A DNA stretch of 7,513 nt, taken from assembly GCA_943349725.1 (NCBI GenBank), contig CALQZP010000050.1, forward strand, positions 1 through 7,513, read 5' to 3'. Numbering within the stretch: position 1 is the stretch's first letter; each line of letters opens with the position of its first letter. Source of the stretch: Candidatus Nomurabacteria bacterium. GTDB lineage: Bacteria; Patescibacteriota; Minisyncoccia; Phycocordibacterales; UBA10002. The notes beneath the pieces were generated by a model. The model saw nothing but the letters and a program-made list of their open reading frames with translations, did no database searches and was not told the origin of the DNA. Positions 1 to 6,384 of the stretch are shown one piece after another. The translations under genes and the position numbers were made by a program.

Positions 1-20
1 AAAAGACGGTTGAAGCGAGT

Positions 21-26
21 TATAGT
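21..26 (+). promoter_or_regulatory. -10-like box TATAGT, possible leaderless promoter
   Basis: TATAGT matches the TATAAT consensus at five of six positions and ends six bases before the ATG at 33. At that spacing transcription would begin at or next to the A of the start codon, giving a leaderless mRNA. No Shine-Dalgarno sequence precedes the ATG, which fits. No good -35 box is visible at the usual distance, reading upstream through the repeated copy at 7365-7390. The call rests on the box and its spacing only. Confidence 0.35.
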
Positions 27-32
27 TAGACT

Positions 33-1247
33 ATGCGTATTTTGATGCTAAGCCTAGATAGGGCGATATTGGAAAGAGATTCGGCCGTACAGAAACGGCT
101 ATTGGCGCTCGCGGACCGAGTCCCTCCGAAGCCTTTGGCGGAGGGGGAGGAGGCGGGAGAGATAACCGTATTTGTGCCGGCGGGGAAGGATGAGAAATTG
201 GAACTCTCGCCGAGTCTTACGGTCTATGCGTTTGGCGGTTTGAAGATTGTACAGATGTGGAAGATATGGAGGGAAGGGAAGAGATTGCTTGCTACTACTG
301 CTCCGTCCCTGCTCCCACTACAAGGGGAACACCACCACCTCGCCTCGCAGACTCGGCACTCCTCCTCAACTGAGGAGGAGAGGGGAAGAGAGAAAGGAGA
401 AAGATTTGATTTGATTACGGTACAGGACGCCTATTTTCTTGGATTTCTTGCCGTGCAACTTGGCAAGAAGTTTTCCGTCCCAGTTGAAGTGCAGATTCAC
501 GGGTTTGAGAAACGGGTCGGAGCAAGGGCACGTCTTGCCCGCTTTGTACTTTCCGGCGCCACAAAAATACGAGTGGTGAGTGAACGCCTTCGGCATTTCC
601 TGAATTCAGAATTCAGAATTCAGAATTCAGCAATCTACAGACTGCCGGTCTATACGCAGGTGGAGGTGCCGGAAAGACTTGGAAAACGAAAAACTGTTCC
701 GTATCCGTTTACGTTTCTCACGGTGGGGAGACTTGTGCCGGTGAAAAATATTGGATTGCAGATTCGGGCGTTTGCCAAACTGGCAAAACAGATACCGCAT
801 ATCAGACTGCGGATTGTGGGAGAAGGACCTGACTTAGAAAAATTAAAGTCCGAAGCTCTAAGCTCTAAGCTCGAAGAAAAAATAGTGTTTGAAGGGGGTC
901 AGAAGGAGGTGGGGAAATATTATGAAGAAGCGGATGCGTTTTTGCTCACCTCCGATTACGAGGGGTGGGGAAGGGTGGTGCTGGAAGCCTCGGCCTATCG
1001 GCTTCCGATTATTATGACCGACGTGGGTCTCGCGCGGGAAGTTATTGTCAACGAAGAAAGCGGGCTGATTATCCCAGTGGGGGACGAAGAGGAGCTTGTG
1101 CGGGCTATGAAAGATTTGTTGGATAAGCCAGAGCTTCGGGAGCGCCTTGGAGAGGGCGCAGAGAGGGCGTTTAGGGCACTCCCAATGCCAGAGGAACAGA
1201 TACAGAAACAAGTTACCGAGTGGCAGGTACTCATAAACAGAAAATAG
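33..1247 (+). CDS. GT4-type family glycosyltransferase carrying in-frame repeats
   Basis: A 404-residue GT-B fold glycosyltransferase, probably moving a nucleotide-activated sugar onto a lipid-linked or surface glycan at the inner face of the membrane; donor and acceptor cannot be told. The N-terminal half starts MRILMLSLDRAILE and includes FDLITVQD (about 125-132) and VQIHGFE (153-159). The C-terminal donor-binding half has TVGRLVPVKN (230-239), the family's basic residues R233/K238, LRIVGEGP, and the EX7E pair E310/E318 in EGWGRVVLE. The catalytic core looks intact. Residues 31-42 and 89-122 look like low-complexity insertions and match DNA palindromes. Residues 190-200 and 274-281 are encoded by 7-bp tandem repeats. 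The start follows a -10-like box with no ribosome site, so the mRNA may be leaderless. A hairpin overlaps the stop codon, separating this gene from the operon downstream. Confidence 0.88.
   Translation: MRILMLSLDRAILERDSAVQKRLLALADRVPPKPLAEGEEAGEITVFVPAGKDEKLELSPSLTVYAFGGLKIVQMWKIWREGKRLLATTAPSLLPLQGEHHHLASQTRHSSSTEEERGREKGERFDLITVQDAYFLGFLAVQLGKKFSVPVEVQIHGFEKRVGARARLARFVLSGATKIRVVSERLRHFLNSEFRIQNSAIYRLPVYTQVEVPERLGKRKTVPYPFTFLTVGRLVPVKNIGLQIRAFAKLAKQIPHIRLRIVGEGPDLEKLKSEALSSKLEEKIVFEGGQKEVGKYYEEADAFLLTSDYEGWGRVVLEASAYRLPIIMTDVGLAREVIVNEESGLIIPVGDEEELVRAMKDLLDKPELRERLGEGAERAFRALPMPEEQIQKQVTEWQVLINRK
122..145. repeat. Short palindrome inserted in frame in the glycosyltransferase
   Basis: CCCTCCG (122-128) pairs perfectly with CGGAGGG (139-145) around a 10-base loop. 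It encodes part of the segment PPKPLAEGEE, which interrupts the expected passage from the N-terminal helix (LLALADRV) to the first central strand (EITVFV). I read it as a small palindromic insertion that kept the frame. The pairing is certain; its origin as a mobile repeat is inferred. Confidence 0.5.
338..380. repeat. Dispersed palindromic repeat, copy A (inside the glycosyltransferase)
   Basis: Bases 338-362 match 1396-1420 at 24 of 25 positions; the one difference is C348 against G1406. Both copies run straight into a hairpin. Here CTCCTCCTC (359-367) pairs with GAGGAGGAG (372-380) around AACT. A further 9-bp match, TCCCACTAC, lies upstream of both copies (313-321 and 1366-1374). This copy is translated in frame as part of residues 89-122 (HHLASQTRHSSSTEEE), which look like an insert in the enzyme. 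Confidence 0.75.
602..630. repeat. Tandem 7-bp repeat, four units of GAATTCA
   Basis: Four perfect copies of GAATTCA (602-608, 609-615, 616-622, 623-629) plus one further G lie inside the glycosyltransferase coding region and give NSEFRIQNS. Seven is not a multiple of three, so gain or loss of one unit would shift the frame. Loss would lead to a stop at 742-744 and gain to a stop at 830-832, both before the EX7E catalytic segment. The unit contains the palindrome GAATTC. Confidence 0.95.
854..874. repeat. Tandem 7-bp repeat, three units of AGCTCTA
   Basis: Two perfect units of AGCTCTA (854-860 and 861-867) are followed by AGCTCGA (868-874). They encode part of EALSSKLEE between the donor-site strand and the catalytic motif. 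Twenty-one bases keep the frame. Loss of a unit would give a stop at 883-885 and gain a stop at 890-892. This is the second heptamer array in the same gene. Confidence 0.9.
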
Positions 1248-1270
1248 ATACAATCGTATCTATTTTCTGT
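1237..1270 (+). terminator. Intrinsic terminator spanning the glycosyltransferase stop codon
   Basis: A perfect 15-bp stem (1237-1251 with 1256-1270) encloses the loop AATC. The TAG stop at 1245-1247 lies in the left arm. The inner GATAC/GTATC stem is flanked by AAAATA on the left and TATTTT on the right, so it could work in both directions. The stem is A/T rich, so strength is uncertain. Confidence 0.6.
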
Positions 1271-1279
1271 ACATATTAT

Positions 1280-1313
1280 TTAGCAATAGTGCACACGTGT
1301 ACACTATTGCTAA
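1280..1313. repeat. 34-bp near-perfect palindrome in the intergenic region
   Basis: TTAGCAATAGTG (1280-1291) is the exact reverse complement of CACTATTGCTAA (1302-1313). After one mismatched pair (C1292/A1301), the centre ACACGTGT (1293-1300) is itself a perfect palindrome. Only one of 17 base pairs is broken. No T-run follows on either strand, so it does not look like an ordinary terminator. It could be a binding site for a dimeric protein, a recombination site, or a cruciform-prone repeat. The sequence alone does not decide. Confidence 0.85.
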
Positions 1314-1333
1314 GGGGAGGGGCAAGACAACAA

Positions 1334-1363
1334 ATGACGCAGGGGGGTAGTTTAAGGTAGAAT
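1334..1363 (+). promoter_or_regulatory. Candidate promoter for the glycan operon
   Basis: A -10 candidate TAGAAT (1358-1363, five of six to consensus) lies 18 bp after a -35 candidate ATGACG (1334-1339, four of six to TTGACA). Transcription would begin near 1370 and give a leader of about 78 nt. That leader includes repeat copy B and its hairpin. The preceding gene ends in its own hairpin, so the operon needs a promoter in this gap. Confidence 0.4.
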
Positions 1364-1395
1364 AGTCCCACTACGATTATCAGGGACCTGAAATC

Positions 1396-1435
1396 CCTCG
1401 CCTCGGAGACTCGGCACTCCCTTTACAAAAGGGAG
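1396..1435. repeat. Dispersed palindromic repeat, copy B (leader of the glycan operon)
   Basis: The 25-bp core 1396-1420 matches copy A (338-362) with one change. It is followed by its own hairpin, CTCCCTTT (1417-1424) with AAAGGGAG (1428-1435) around ACA. The stem sequence differs from copy A but sits in the same place, so the unit is conserved in architecture: core plus a variable hairpin. The right arm includes GGGAG, 12 bases before the next start codon, so folding might also touch ribosome access. This last point is speculation. Confidence 0.7.
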
Positions 1436-1447
1436 AATAAAGAAGAG

Positions 1448-2323
1448 ATGAAAAAATCAACAACAAAACAAGATAGTAAACCTCTCATTGGGTTTATCGG
1501 GCAGGGTTTCATCGGCAAAAATTATGCCGATGATTTTGAGCACCGAGGATTTGACGTGGTCCGCTACGCGATGGAGGAGCCCTACCGTGCGAACAAGGAA
1601 AAAATAAAGGAGTGCGATATCGTCTTTGTTGCCGTACCGACCCCTACCACACCAAAGGGTTTTGATTATTCAATTGTAGAGAAGGTACTCGCTCTTGTTG
1701 GTGAAGGAAAAATCGCGGTCATAAAATCAACGTTACTCCCCGGTACGACCGAGAAGCTACAAAGCAAGTATCCAAATATCTTTGTTCTACACTCACCCGA
1801 ATTCTTGCGGGCCGTCACCGCCAAACAAGATGCCGCGCATCCCAATCGCAATATTGTCGGTATCCCGATTGAAACTCCCTTGTACCGTCAGAAAGCTGAA
1901 GAAGTGATCCAGACGTTCCCCAAGGCTCCGTATGAGGTGGTCATGGGTGCTCGTGAAGCAGAGTTCGTTAAGTATGGAGGGAATAATTTCTTCTATGTAA
2001 AGGTGGTCTATATGAATCTACTGTATGATCTCGTACAAAAGGTGGGGGCGGACTTTGCGACTATTCGGAACGCCATGGAAGCAGACCCCCGTATCGGCAC
2101 CTCACATATGGAACCGATACACGACGGTGGCCGGGGAGCCGGAGGTCTCTGCTTTATAAAAGATTTTTCCGCTTTTGCAGAACTATACAAAAAGCTCGTG
2201 AATGACCCGCTCGGAAAGAAGGTACTTCAAGCACTTCAGGATAAAAATAACAACTTACTAGACATGAGTGGAAAGGACGCCGACCTTCTTCGGGGGGTTT
2301 ATGGAAAAGGAGTACGTTCATGA
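1448..2323 (+). CDS. Short UDP-glucose/GDP-mannose dehydrogenase family protein
   Basis: An NAD-dependent nucleotide-sugar dehydrogenase-like protein of 291 residues. Visible motifs in order: Rossmann dinucleotide-binding GFIGQGFIGKN (16-26), VPTPTT, KSTLLPGTT, SPEF (116-119, with the family's conserved Glu118), AEFVKYGGNNFFYVK, DPRIG, and GLCFIKD with C235 at the position of the catalytic cysteine and K238 after it. Family members usually run to about 430-450 residues and end in a second Rossmann domain that binds UDP. Here the protein stops after the central helical dimer domain (GVYGKGVRS). My recollection is that similar short forms occur in CPR bacteria, so this may be a natural form rather than a broken gene. 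It could oxidise a nucleotide sugar to a uronic acid, but substrate binding without the last domain is open. It is the first gene of the operon and its stop overlaps the next start by 4 bp (ATGA). Confidence 0.85.
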   Translation: MKKSTTKQDSKPLIGFIGQGFIGKNYADDFEHRGFDVVRYAMEEPYRANKEKIKECDIVFVAVPTPTTPKGFDYSIVEKVLALVGEGKIAVIKSTLLPGTTEKLQSKYPNIFVLHSPEFLRAVTAKQDAAHPNRNIVGIPIETPLYRQKAEEVIQTFPKAPYEVVMGAREAEFVKYGGNNFFYVKVVYMNLLYDLVQKVGADFATIRNAMEADPRIGTSHMEPIHDGGRGAGGLCFIKDFSAFAELYKKLVNDPLGKKVLQALQDKNNNLLDMSGKDADLLRGVYGKGVRS

Positions 2324-2826
2324 TTCATTCACTGCGCGAATGGGAAGAGAAGTGTTTTGGATATGCCGATCGGTATGTTCCGTCGTGTGCAGTGCATCTT
2401 CGCAAACGCTCCCGACTGATTAGATTCTTGGCTTCTGGAGGTACCGCAGCTTTTGTTGATTTGGGTTTGCTGTACCTTTTTACGGAGTGGTGGGGGTTCC
2501 ACTACCTTGCCTCCGCGATACTTGCCTTTATTTTCGCATTTATTGTCAGTTTTTTTCTTCAGAAATTCTGGACATTTCAAGATGATTCAGTTGATAAGGT
2601 ACACGCGCAAGTGGCTATTTATTTCGGCGTCGCCGTATTCAATCTTCTGCTCAATACTGCACTAATGTACTTCTTTGTAGACATTCTCGGTTGGTGGTAT
2701 ATGGCGGGGCAGTTCGTCGCATCAGGTCTTCTCGCGATTGAGAGTTTTTTTGTTTCAAGATATTTTATCTTCACTAAGAAACGAGTTACAAACGAAGACA
2801 AGCAAAGCACACTAGTACAAAAATGA
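2320..2826 (+). CDS. GtrA-family membrane protein
   Basis: A 168-residue inner-membrane protein with four predicted membrane helices, at about residues 34-55, 61-80, 97-120 and 126-148. The family signs are RFLASGGTAAFVDLG at the first helix, LQKFWTF (80-86) after the second, and SRYFIF (146-151) after the fourth. GtrA proteins are thought to help move or hold lipid-linked (undecaprenyl-phosphate) sugars during polysaccharide or O-antigen modification. The 30-residue basic N-terminus and charged C-terminus are probably cytoplasmic. It overlaps both neighbours by 4 bp (ATGA), which indicates translational coupling with the dehydrogenase and the next glycosyltransferase. These may be its working partners. 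Confidence 0.88.
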   Translation: MIHSLREWEEKCFGYADRYVPSCAVHLRKRSRLIRFLASGGTAAFVDLGLLYLFTEWWGFHYLASAILAFIFAFIVSFFLQKFWTFQDDSVDKVHAQVAIYFGVAVFNLLLNTALMYFFVDILGWWYMAGQFVASGLLAIESFFVSRYFIFTKKRVTNEDKQSTLVQK

Positions 2827-3821
2827 AGCTTCTGATTGTAACGCAAAAAGTAAACGACACCGACCGCAATCTCGGCTTTTTTATTCAGTGGATTAAGAAA
2901 TTTGCCGAACACGCGGAGGTTACGGTGATTGCAAACGAAGTCGGACCCCATAACCTACCTACAGAGGTACAGGTTTTTTCACTCGGAAAGGAAAAGGGAG
3001 CTTCGCGTTTCGCGCGGTTTGTCAGGTATCAAGAGCTCCTCTTCCGCCTCCTGCCGGACGTAGATGGAGTCTTTTTCCATATGTGTCCCGAGTATGTGCT
3101 GGGCGCGCACTTCTTTCCGTTGCTTGCCGGCAAAAAAAGTATCTTGTGGTATGTGCATAAAGAGGTTTCGCTCCGGCTTCGCTTTGCGAGTTGGTTTGTT
3201 ACTAGAATCTTTACCGCGTCAGCGTCCAGTTGCCGTCTGAAGAGTAAGAAGGTGGAGGTGGTGGGGCACGGTATTTCCACGGAGTTATTTTCCAGTAGTC
3301 CAAAGAGTTCAAACGCGCTTAATCTCGTGACCGTAGGCCGGATTACTCCGGCAAAAGATTTAGAAACGCTTATCCTCGCGTTCAAGGATCTCAAGAGAAT
3401 GATGCCGCGTGCGACACTTACGGTGGTAGGTGAGCCGATAACACCGACAGATCAGAGCTACGCTGGTACACTTCAAAAGCTGTCATCAGACGTGCAATTT
3501 ACGAGTTTGCCCTATGGAGCAGTATTTGCGGGAGGACATCCGTTTACGGTCTTTGTGCACGCGAGTAAAACTGGTAGCATAGATAAGGCGGTGCTTGAAG
3601 CGCTCTCCGCTGGACTTCCTGTGTTTAGCTCAAGCGAGGCATTTAGCGACATTCCGGGTGTGTGGACATTTAGAGAGGGAGACGCACACGATCTAGCCCT
3701 GAAAATTGCGCAAGCTTTTCACGCCAAAAGACTCGGGGTAAATGAAGTGGGGCGACGGTATGTGAGTGAAATGCACAGTCTAGACAGGCTCATCAAGAAA
3801 ATACAATTGTTTTATGCCTAA
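2823..3821 (+). CDS. GT4-type glycosyltransferase, second enzyme of the cluster
   Basis: A 332-residue GT-B fold glycosyltransferase. The N-terminal half begins MKLLIVTQKVNDTDRNLGFF, and SILWYVHKEVSLRLRF lies in the acceptor domain. The donor domain opens with LNLVTVGRITPAKDLETLI and continues LTVVGEP, then TGSIDKAVLEALSAGLPV. In this last segment the second Glu of the EX7E motif is present (E259), while the first position is Gly251. The TGS-D-K form appears to be a recognised variant in related CPR glycosyltransferases, but that is from memory. Most likely it adds one sugar to a lipid-linked or surface glycan. It starts inside the stop codon of gtrA (ATGA) and overlaps the methyltransferase by 8 bp, so it belongs firmly to the operon. 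Confidence 0.82.
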   Translation: MKLLIVTQKVNDTDRNLGFFIQWIKKFAEHAEVTVIANEVGPHNLPTEVQVFSLGKEKGASRFARFVRYQELLFRLLPDVDGVFFHMCPEYVLGAHFFPLLAGKKSILWYVHKEVSLRLRFASWFVTRIFTASASSCRLKSKKVEVVGHGISTELFSSSPKSSNALNLVTVGRITPAKDLETLILAFKDLKRMMPRATLTVVGEPITPTDQSYAGTLQKLSSDVQFTSLPYGAVFAGGHPFTVFVHASKTGSIDKAVLEALSAGLPVFSSSEAFSDIPGVWTFREGDAHDLALKIAQAFHAKRLGVNEVGRRYVSEMHSLDRLIKKIQLFYA

Positions 3822-4506
3822 CGCATCCACCAAAAAATCTACACTCGGGGCGGTGCTCTCCGAGGCCGTGTCGGGGAAATCAATCGGGAGGACCCTCACC
3901 AATCTTTTTTGGCGTGGTACTCCGGAGCTTTCCGGAACCATTCTTGATGTTGGCGGAGGAGGTGGGCGGGGAAGTCACTATCGGTTTTTGCCGATTGCCA
4001 AAAGTGCGGTTATTAAAACAGCGGATATTATTCCACGTTCCGGGACCGATTTTGTGCTTGATATCACGAAAGAAAGAGTTCCGCTTCCGGACGAATCCGT
4101 TGACCATATTTTTCTCTTCAACATTCTGGAACATCTTTCGGAACATGAGGCTCCGCTTAAGGAAATAAGACGATTGCTTCGTCCGGGAGGTACACTTATC
4201 GGCTCTATTCCGTTTCTTGTGAACGTACACCCTGACCCGTCCGACTACGTGCGCTTTACGAAGGAGGCACTTACACAGCTTTTTACGCACAATGGTTTTA
4301 CGATACGCATTATAGAACCCATCGGGAGAGGTCCATTTCTTGCTGGGTATGAACAGCTTGACTCGCTTATTCCCCATATTCTTCACGCCATTTTTCTTCC
4401 GGTGGTATGGGTGTTGGACGGGCTTCTGCAGTCCTTGAAACCGAAGCGGGACCTACGCACACAGTTTCCGTTGGCTTACAACTTCAGCGTTGAAAAAACA
4501 GTTTAA
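3814..4506 (+). CDS. Class I SAM-dependent methyltransferase
   Basis: A 230-residue methyltransferase of the Methyltransf_11 type. It carries motif I LDVGGGGGRG (44-53), which binds S-adenosylmethionine, an acidic residue at the end of strand two (D71 in TADIIP), FVLDIT (80-85), FNILEHL (102-108) and LRPGGTLIGSIPF (122-134). The last 45 residues contain a hydrophobic stretch (about 186-206) that may contact the membrane. By position, with glycosyltransferases upstream and an amidotransferase downstream, it most likely methylates a sugar or glycan end. The sequence does not show the substrate. It overlaps the upstream gene by 8 bp and no clear ribosome-binding site is seen, so translation is probably coupled. 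Confidence 0.85.
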   Translation: MPNASTKKSTLGAVLSEAVSGKSIGRTLTNLFWRGTPELSGTILDVGGGGGRGSHYRFLPIAKSAVIKTADIIPRSGTDFVLDITKERVPLPDESVDHIFLFNILEHLSEHEAPLKEIRRLLRPGGTLIGSIPFLVNVHPDPSDYVRFTKEALTQLFTHNGFTIRIIEPIGRGPFLAGYEQLDSLIPHILHAIFLPVVWVLDGLLQSLKPKRDLRTQFPLAYNFSVEKTV

Positions 4507-4511
4507 GTAGT

Positions 4512-6353
4512 ATGTGCAGTATTAATGGCTTTACGTGGAAGGACGAAGAATTGATCCGAAAGATGAACGCGGTTACCGCGCATCGTGGACCCGACGGCAC
4601 GGGTGTTTTTGTCGCATCGGGTGTTTCTCTCGGGCACAACCGACTTTCCATTCTTGATCTCTCTAATGCGGGAGCACAGCCGATGAAAAGTGAGGACGGT
4701 CGGCTCGTTATTACCTTTAACGGAGAGATTTACAATTACAAAGAACTGCGGGCAGAGCTACCCAACTATCCGTTCAAGAGTGGGAGTGACACTGAAGTTA
4801 TCCTCGCCAGTTTTGAAAAGTGGGGCGAAGAAGCGTTCAAACGGTTCCAAGGTATTTTTGCGTTTGCGCTCTGGGACGAATCCACAAAGACTCTTCGTTT
4901 GGTCCGCGACCCGATGGGAGTAAAGCCCCTCTACTATTACGAGCATGGTTCGCGTCTTATGTTCGCGTCCGAAATTAAGGCCATTCTTGAAAATCCCGAT
5001 GTACCACGCCGTATTGACCCGCTTGCGCTTGATTGTTACCTGCGCGCGAACTATGTGCCTGCTCCACTCACGATGTTTGCCGGTATTAAGAAGCTACTCC
5101 CCGGCGAGCTTCTCCGCTACAAAGGTGGGAAGAGTGAGCTCGCGCGTTATGTGGTTCCTGTTACACCGGTACTTTCAAAGGCGCCCCGAAGTACACTCGC
5201 AAAGGAACTTTTGAACAAGGTGCACGAGAGCGTAAAGGCACAACTTGTCTCCGACCGCCCTGTAGGGCTCTATCTTTCCGGAGGAGTGGACTCAAGTGCA
5301 GTACTTGAGGGAATGACCGAAGCGCAAGGAAAGGTGGAGACGTTTTCCGTCGGGTTTGACCTTCGGGAGGGGGAACAGGAAGAAAAGTTCAACGCCGACT
5401 TTTTGCTTGCACGAAAGACTGCGAAACATTTTGGCGCAACACACCACGAAGTGCGCATTTCTCCACATGAGATTTTACCGCTCTTTGAGGAGGCGGTTCT
5501 GCATCTTGACGAGCCCATTTCAAACGCGACCGTGATTCCGATGATGAAGCTCGCGCGTTTTGCTAAACAGCATGTTGCGGTGGTGCTCGGGGGCGACGGT
5601 GGTGACGAGCTCTTTGGCGGATACGAGCGCTACCAGCTTTCACTTCTTTCGTCCTACTACCGCACGCTTCCTGGTGTGGTGCGGGGCGGTTTAGACAATC
5701 TCGTTCCATCACTTGCGAAGCTCGACACACCAGCCGGAATTGCGCGATTTGCACGTTTTCATTTTCTCAAAGAAGAAAAGTTACGGCCTCTTTTAACGCT
5801 ACAGGCATATCACGGAGACAGTGCGATTGGTTTTTTCGCGGAACGGTTTTTTAAGGTGCCAAATGTTGGGCAGGGTAGTGATGCCGAAACCGAGTGTATG
5901 CGTGTCGACCGAGAAAGCTGGCTTCCCGACGAGTCGCTTATGCGAAGCGACAAGACGGCGATGTCCGCGGGACTTGAGTACCGCGTTCCGCTGTTGCATC
6001 TCCCACTTGTAGACTTCGCGGATACTATCCCGCGCGAACACAAGGTTTCTCTCTTCCGTACTAAGATTATCTTGAAAGAAGCTTTTAGAGGAAAACTTCC
6101 CGATGAGCTTTTGAACCAGCCAAAACGAGGGTGGTTTTCTCCCGGAGCAAAGTGGCTTCGGTACCCCGAGATGGCGGAGGTTGCGCGAGAAATACTCTCG
6201 CCAAACTACGCCGAAGCGACAAAGGAGCTCTTTAATTGGGACGAGGTACGAGCCCGACTTGAAGCGCACCTTTCCGGCTCGTATCACCTCACCGAGCTGT
6301 GGGCTCTACTGTCACTTCAGGTTTGGGCTAAGAAGTTCAAGGTAACCGCTTGA
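4512..6353 (+). CDS. asnB: Asparagine synthetase (glutamine-hydrolysing), AsnB type
   Basis: A 613-residue class II glutamine amidotransferase fused to an ATP-dependent synthetase domain, close to the usual family length. The glutaminase half starts MCSINGF, with Cys2 as the nucleophile once Met1 is removed. It has AHRGPDG (23-29), R44 in NRLSILDL, FNGEIYNY (N70, G71) and D93 in SGSDTE, all at glutamine-binding positions. The synthetase half has the ATP pyrophosphatase loop SGGVDSS (256-262), GGDGGDELFGGYE (360-372) and MRSDKTAMSAGLEYRVPLL from residue 477. It may simply make asparagine, but AsnB-like enzymes are common in polysaccharide clusters, where they can amidate sugar carboxyl groups. 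An uronic acid from the dehydrogenase would be a fitting substrate (inference). It begins 5 bp after the methyltransferase stop. Confidence 0.93.
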   Translation: MCSINGFTWKDEELIRKMNAVTAHRGPDGTGVFVASGVSLGHNRLSILDLSNAGAQPMKSEDGRLVITFNGEIYNYKELRAELPNYPFKSGSDTEVILASFEKWGEEAFKRFQGIFAFALWDESTKTLRLVRDPMGVKPLYYYEHGSRLMFASEIKAILENPDVPRRIDPLALDCYLRANYVPAPLTMFAGIKKLLPGELLRYKGGKSELARYVVPVTPVLSKAPRSTLAKELLNKVHESVKAQLVSDRPVGLYLSGGVDSSAVLEGMTEAQGKVETFSVGFDLREGEQEEKFNADFLLARKTAKHFGATHHEVRISPHEILPLFEEAVLHLDEPISNATVIPMMKLARFAKQHVAVVLGGDGGDELFGGYERYQLSLLSSYYRTLPGVVRGGLDNLVPSLAKLDTPAGIARFARFHFLKEEKLRPLLTLQAYHGDSAIGFFAERFFKVPNVGQGSDAETECMRVDRESWLPDESLMRSDKTAMSAGLEYRVPLLHLPLVDFADTIPREHKVSLFRTKIILKEAFRGKLPDELLNQPKRGWFSPGAKWLRYPEMAEVAREILSPNYAEATKELFNWDEVRARLEAHLSGSYHLTELWALLSLQVWAKKFKVTA

Positions 6354-6384
6354 GCGTTTTTCTCGGCGATACCCCACGTTACGA

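Larger units (their letters stand above)
1..149. repeat. Terminal direct repeat, left copy (149 bp)
   Basis: Bases 1-149 are identical to bases 7365-7513, with no mismatch found when the two were read against each other. The copy contains the -10-like box, the start codon and the first 39 codons of the first glycosyltransferase. Its right edge lies just past the small palindrome at 122-145. A terminal overlap like this is usually how a circular contig appears before trimming. One copy would then be redundant and the unique circle would be 7,364 bp. A true tandem duplication would look the same. Confidence 0.97.

Noticed and set aside
1237..1313. Two successive palindromes considered as a CRISPR array or tRNA-like structure
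   Set aside because: The two palindromes have unrelated sequences, there are no repeated spacer units, and no cloverleaf or CCA end can be drawn.
3880..4386. 168-residue minus-strand open frame opposite the methyltransferase
   Set aside because: The + strand frame carries clear SAM-binding motifs. The reverse frame has no recognisable domain and no ribosome site.
2320..6353. UGA recoding as in Gracilibacteria/Absconditabacteria
   Set aside because: UGA ends the dehydrogenase, GtrA and asparagine synthetase genes exactly where the families or overlaps expect a stop, so the standard code applies.
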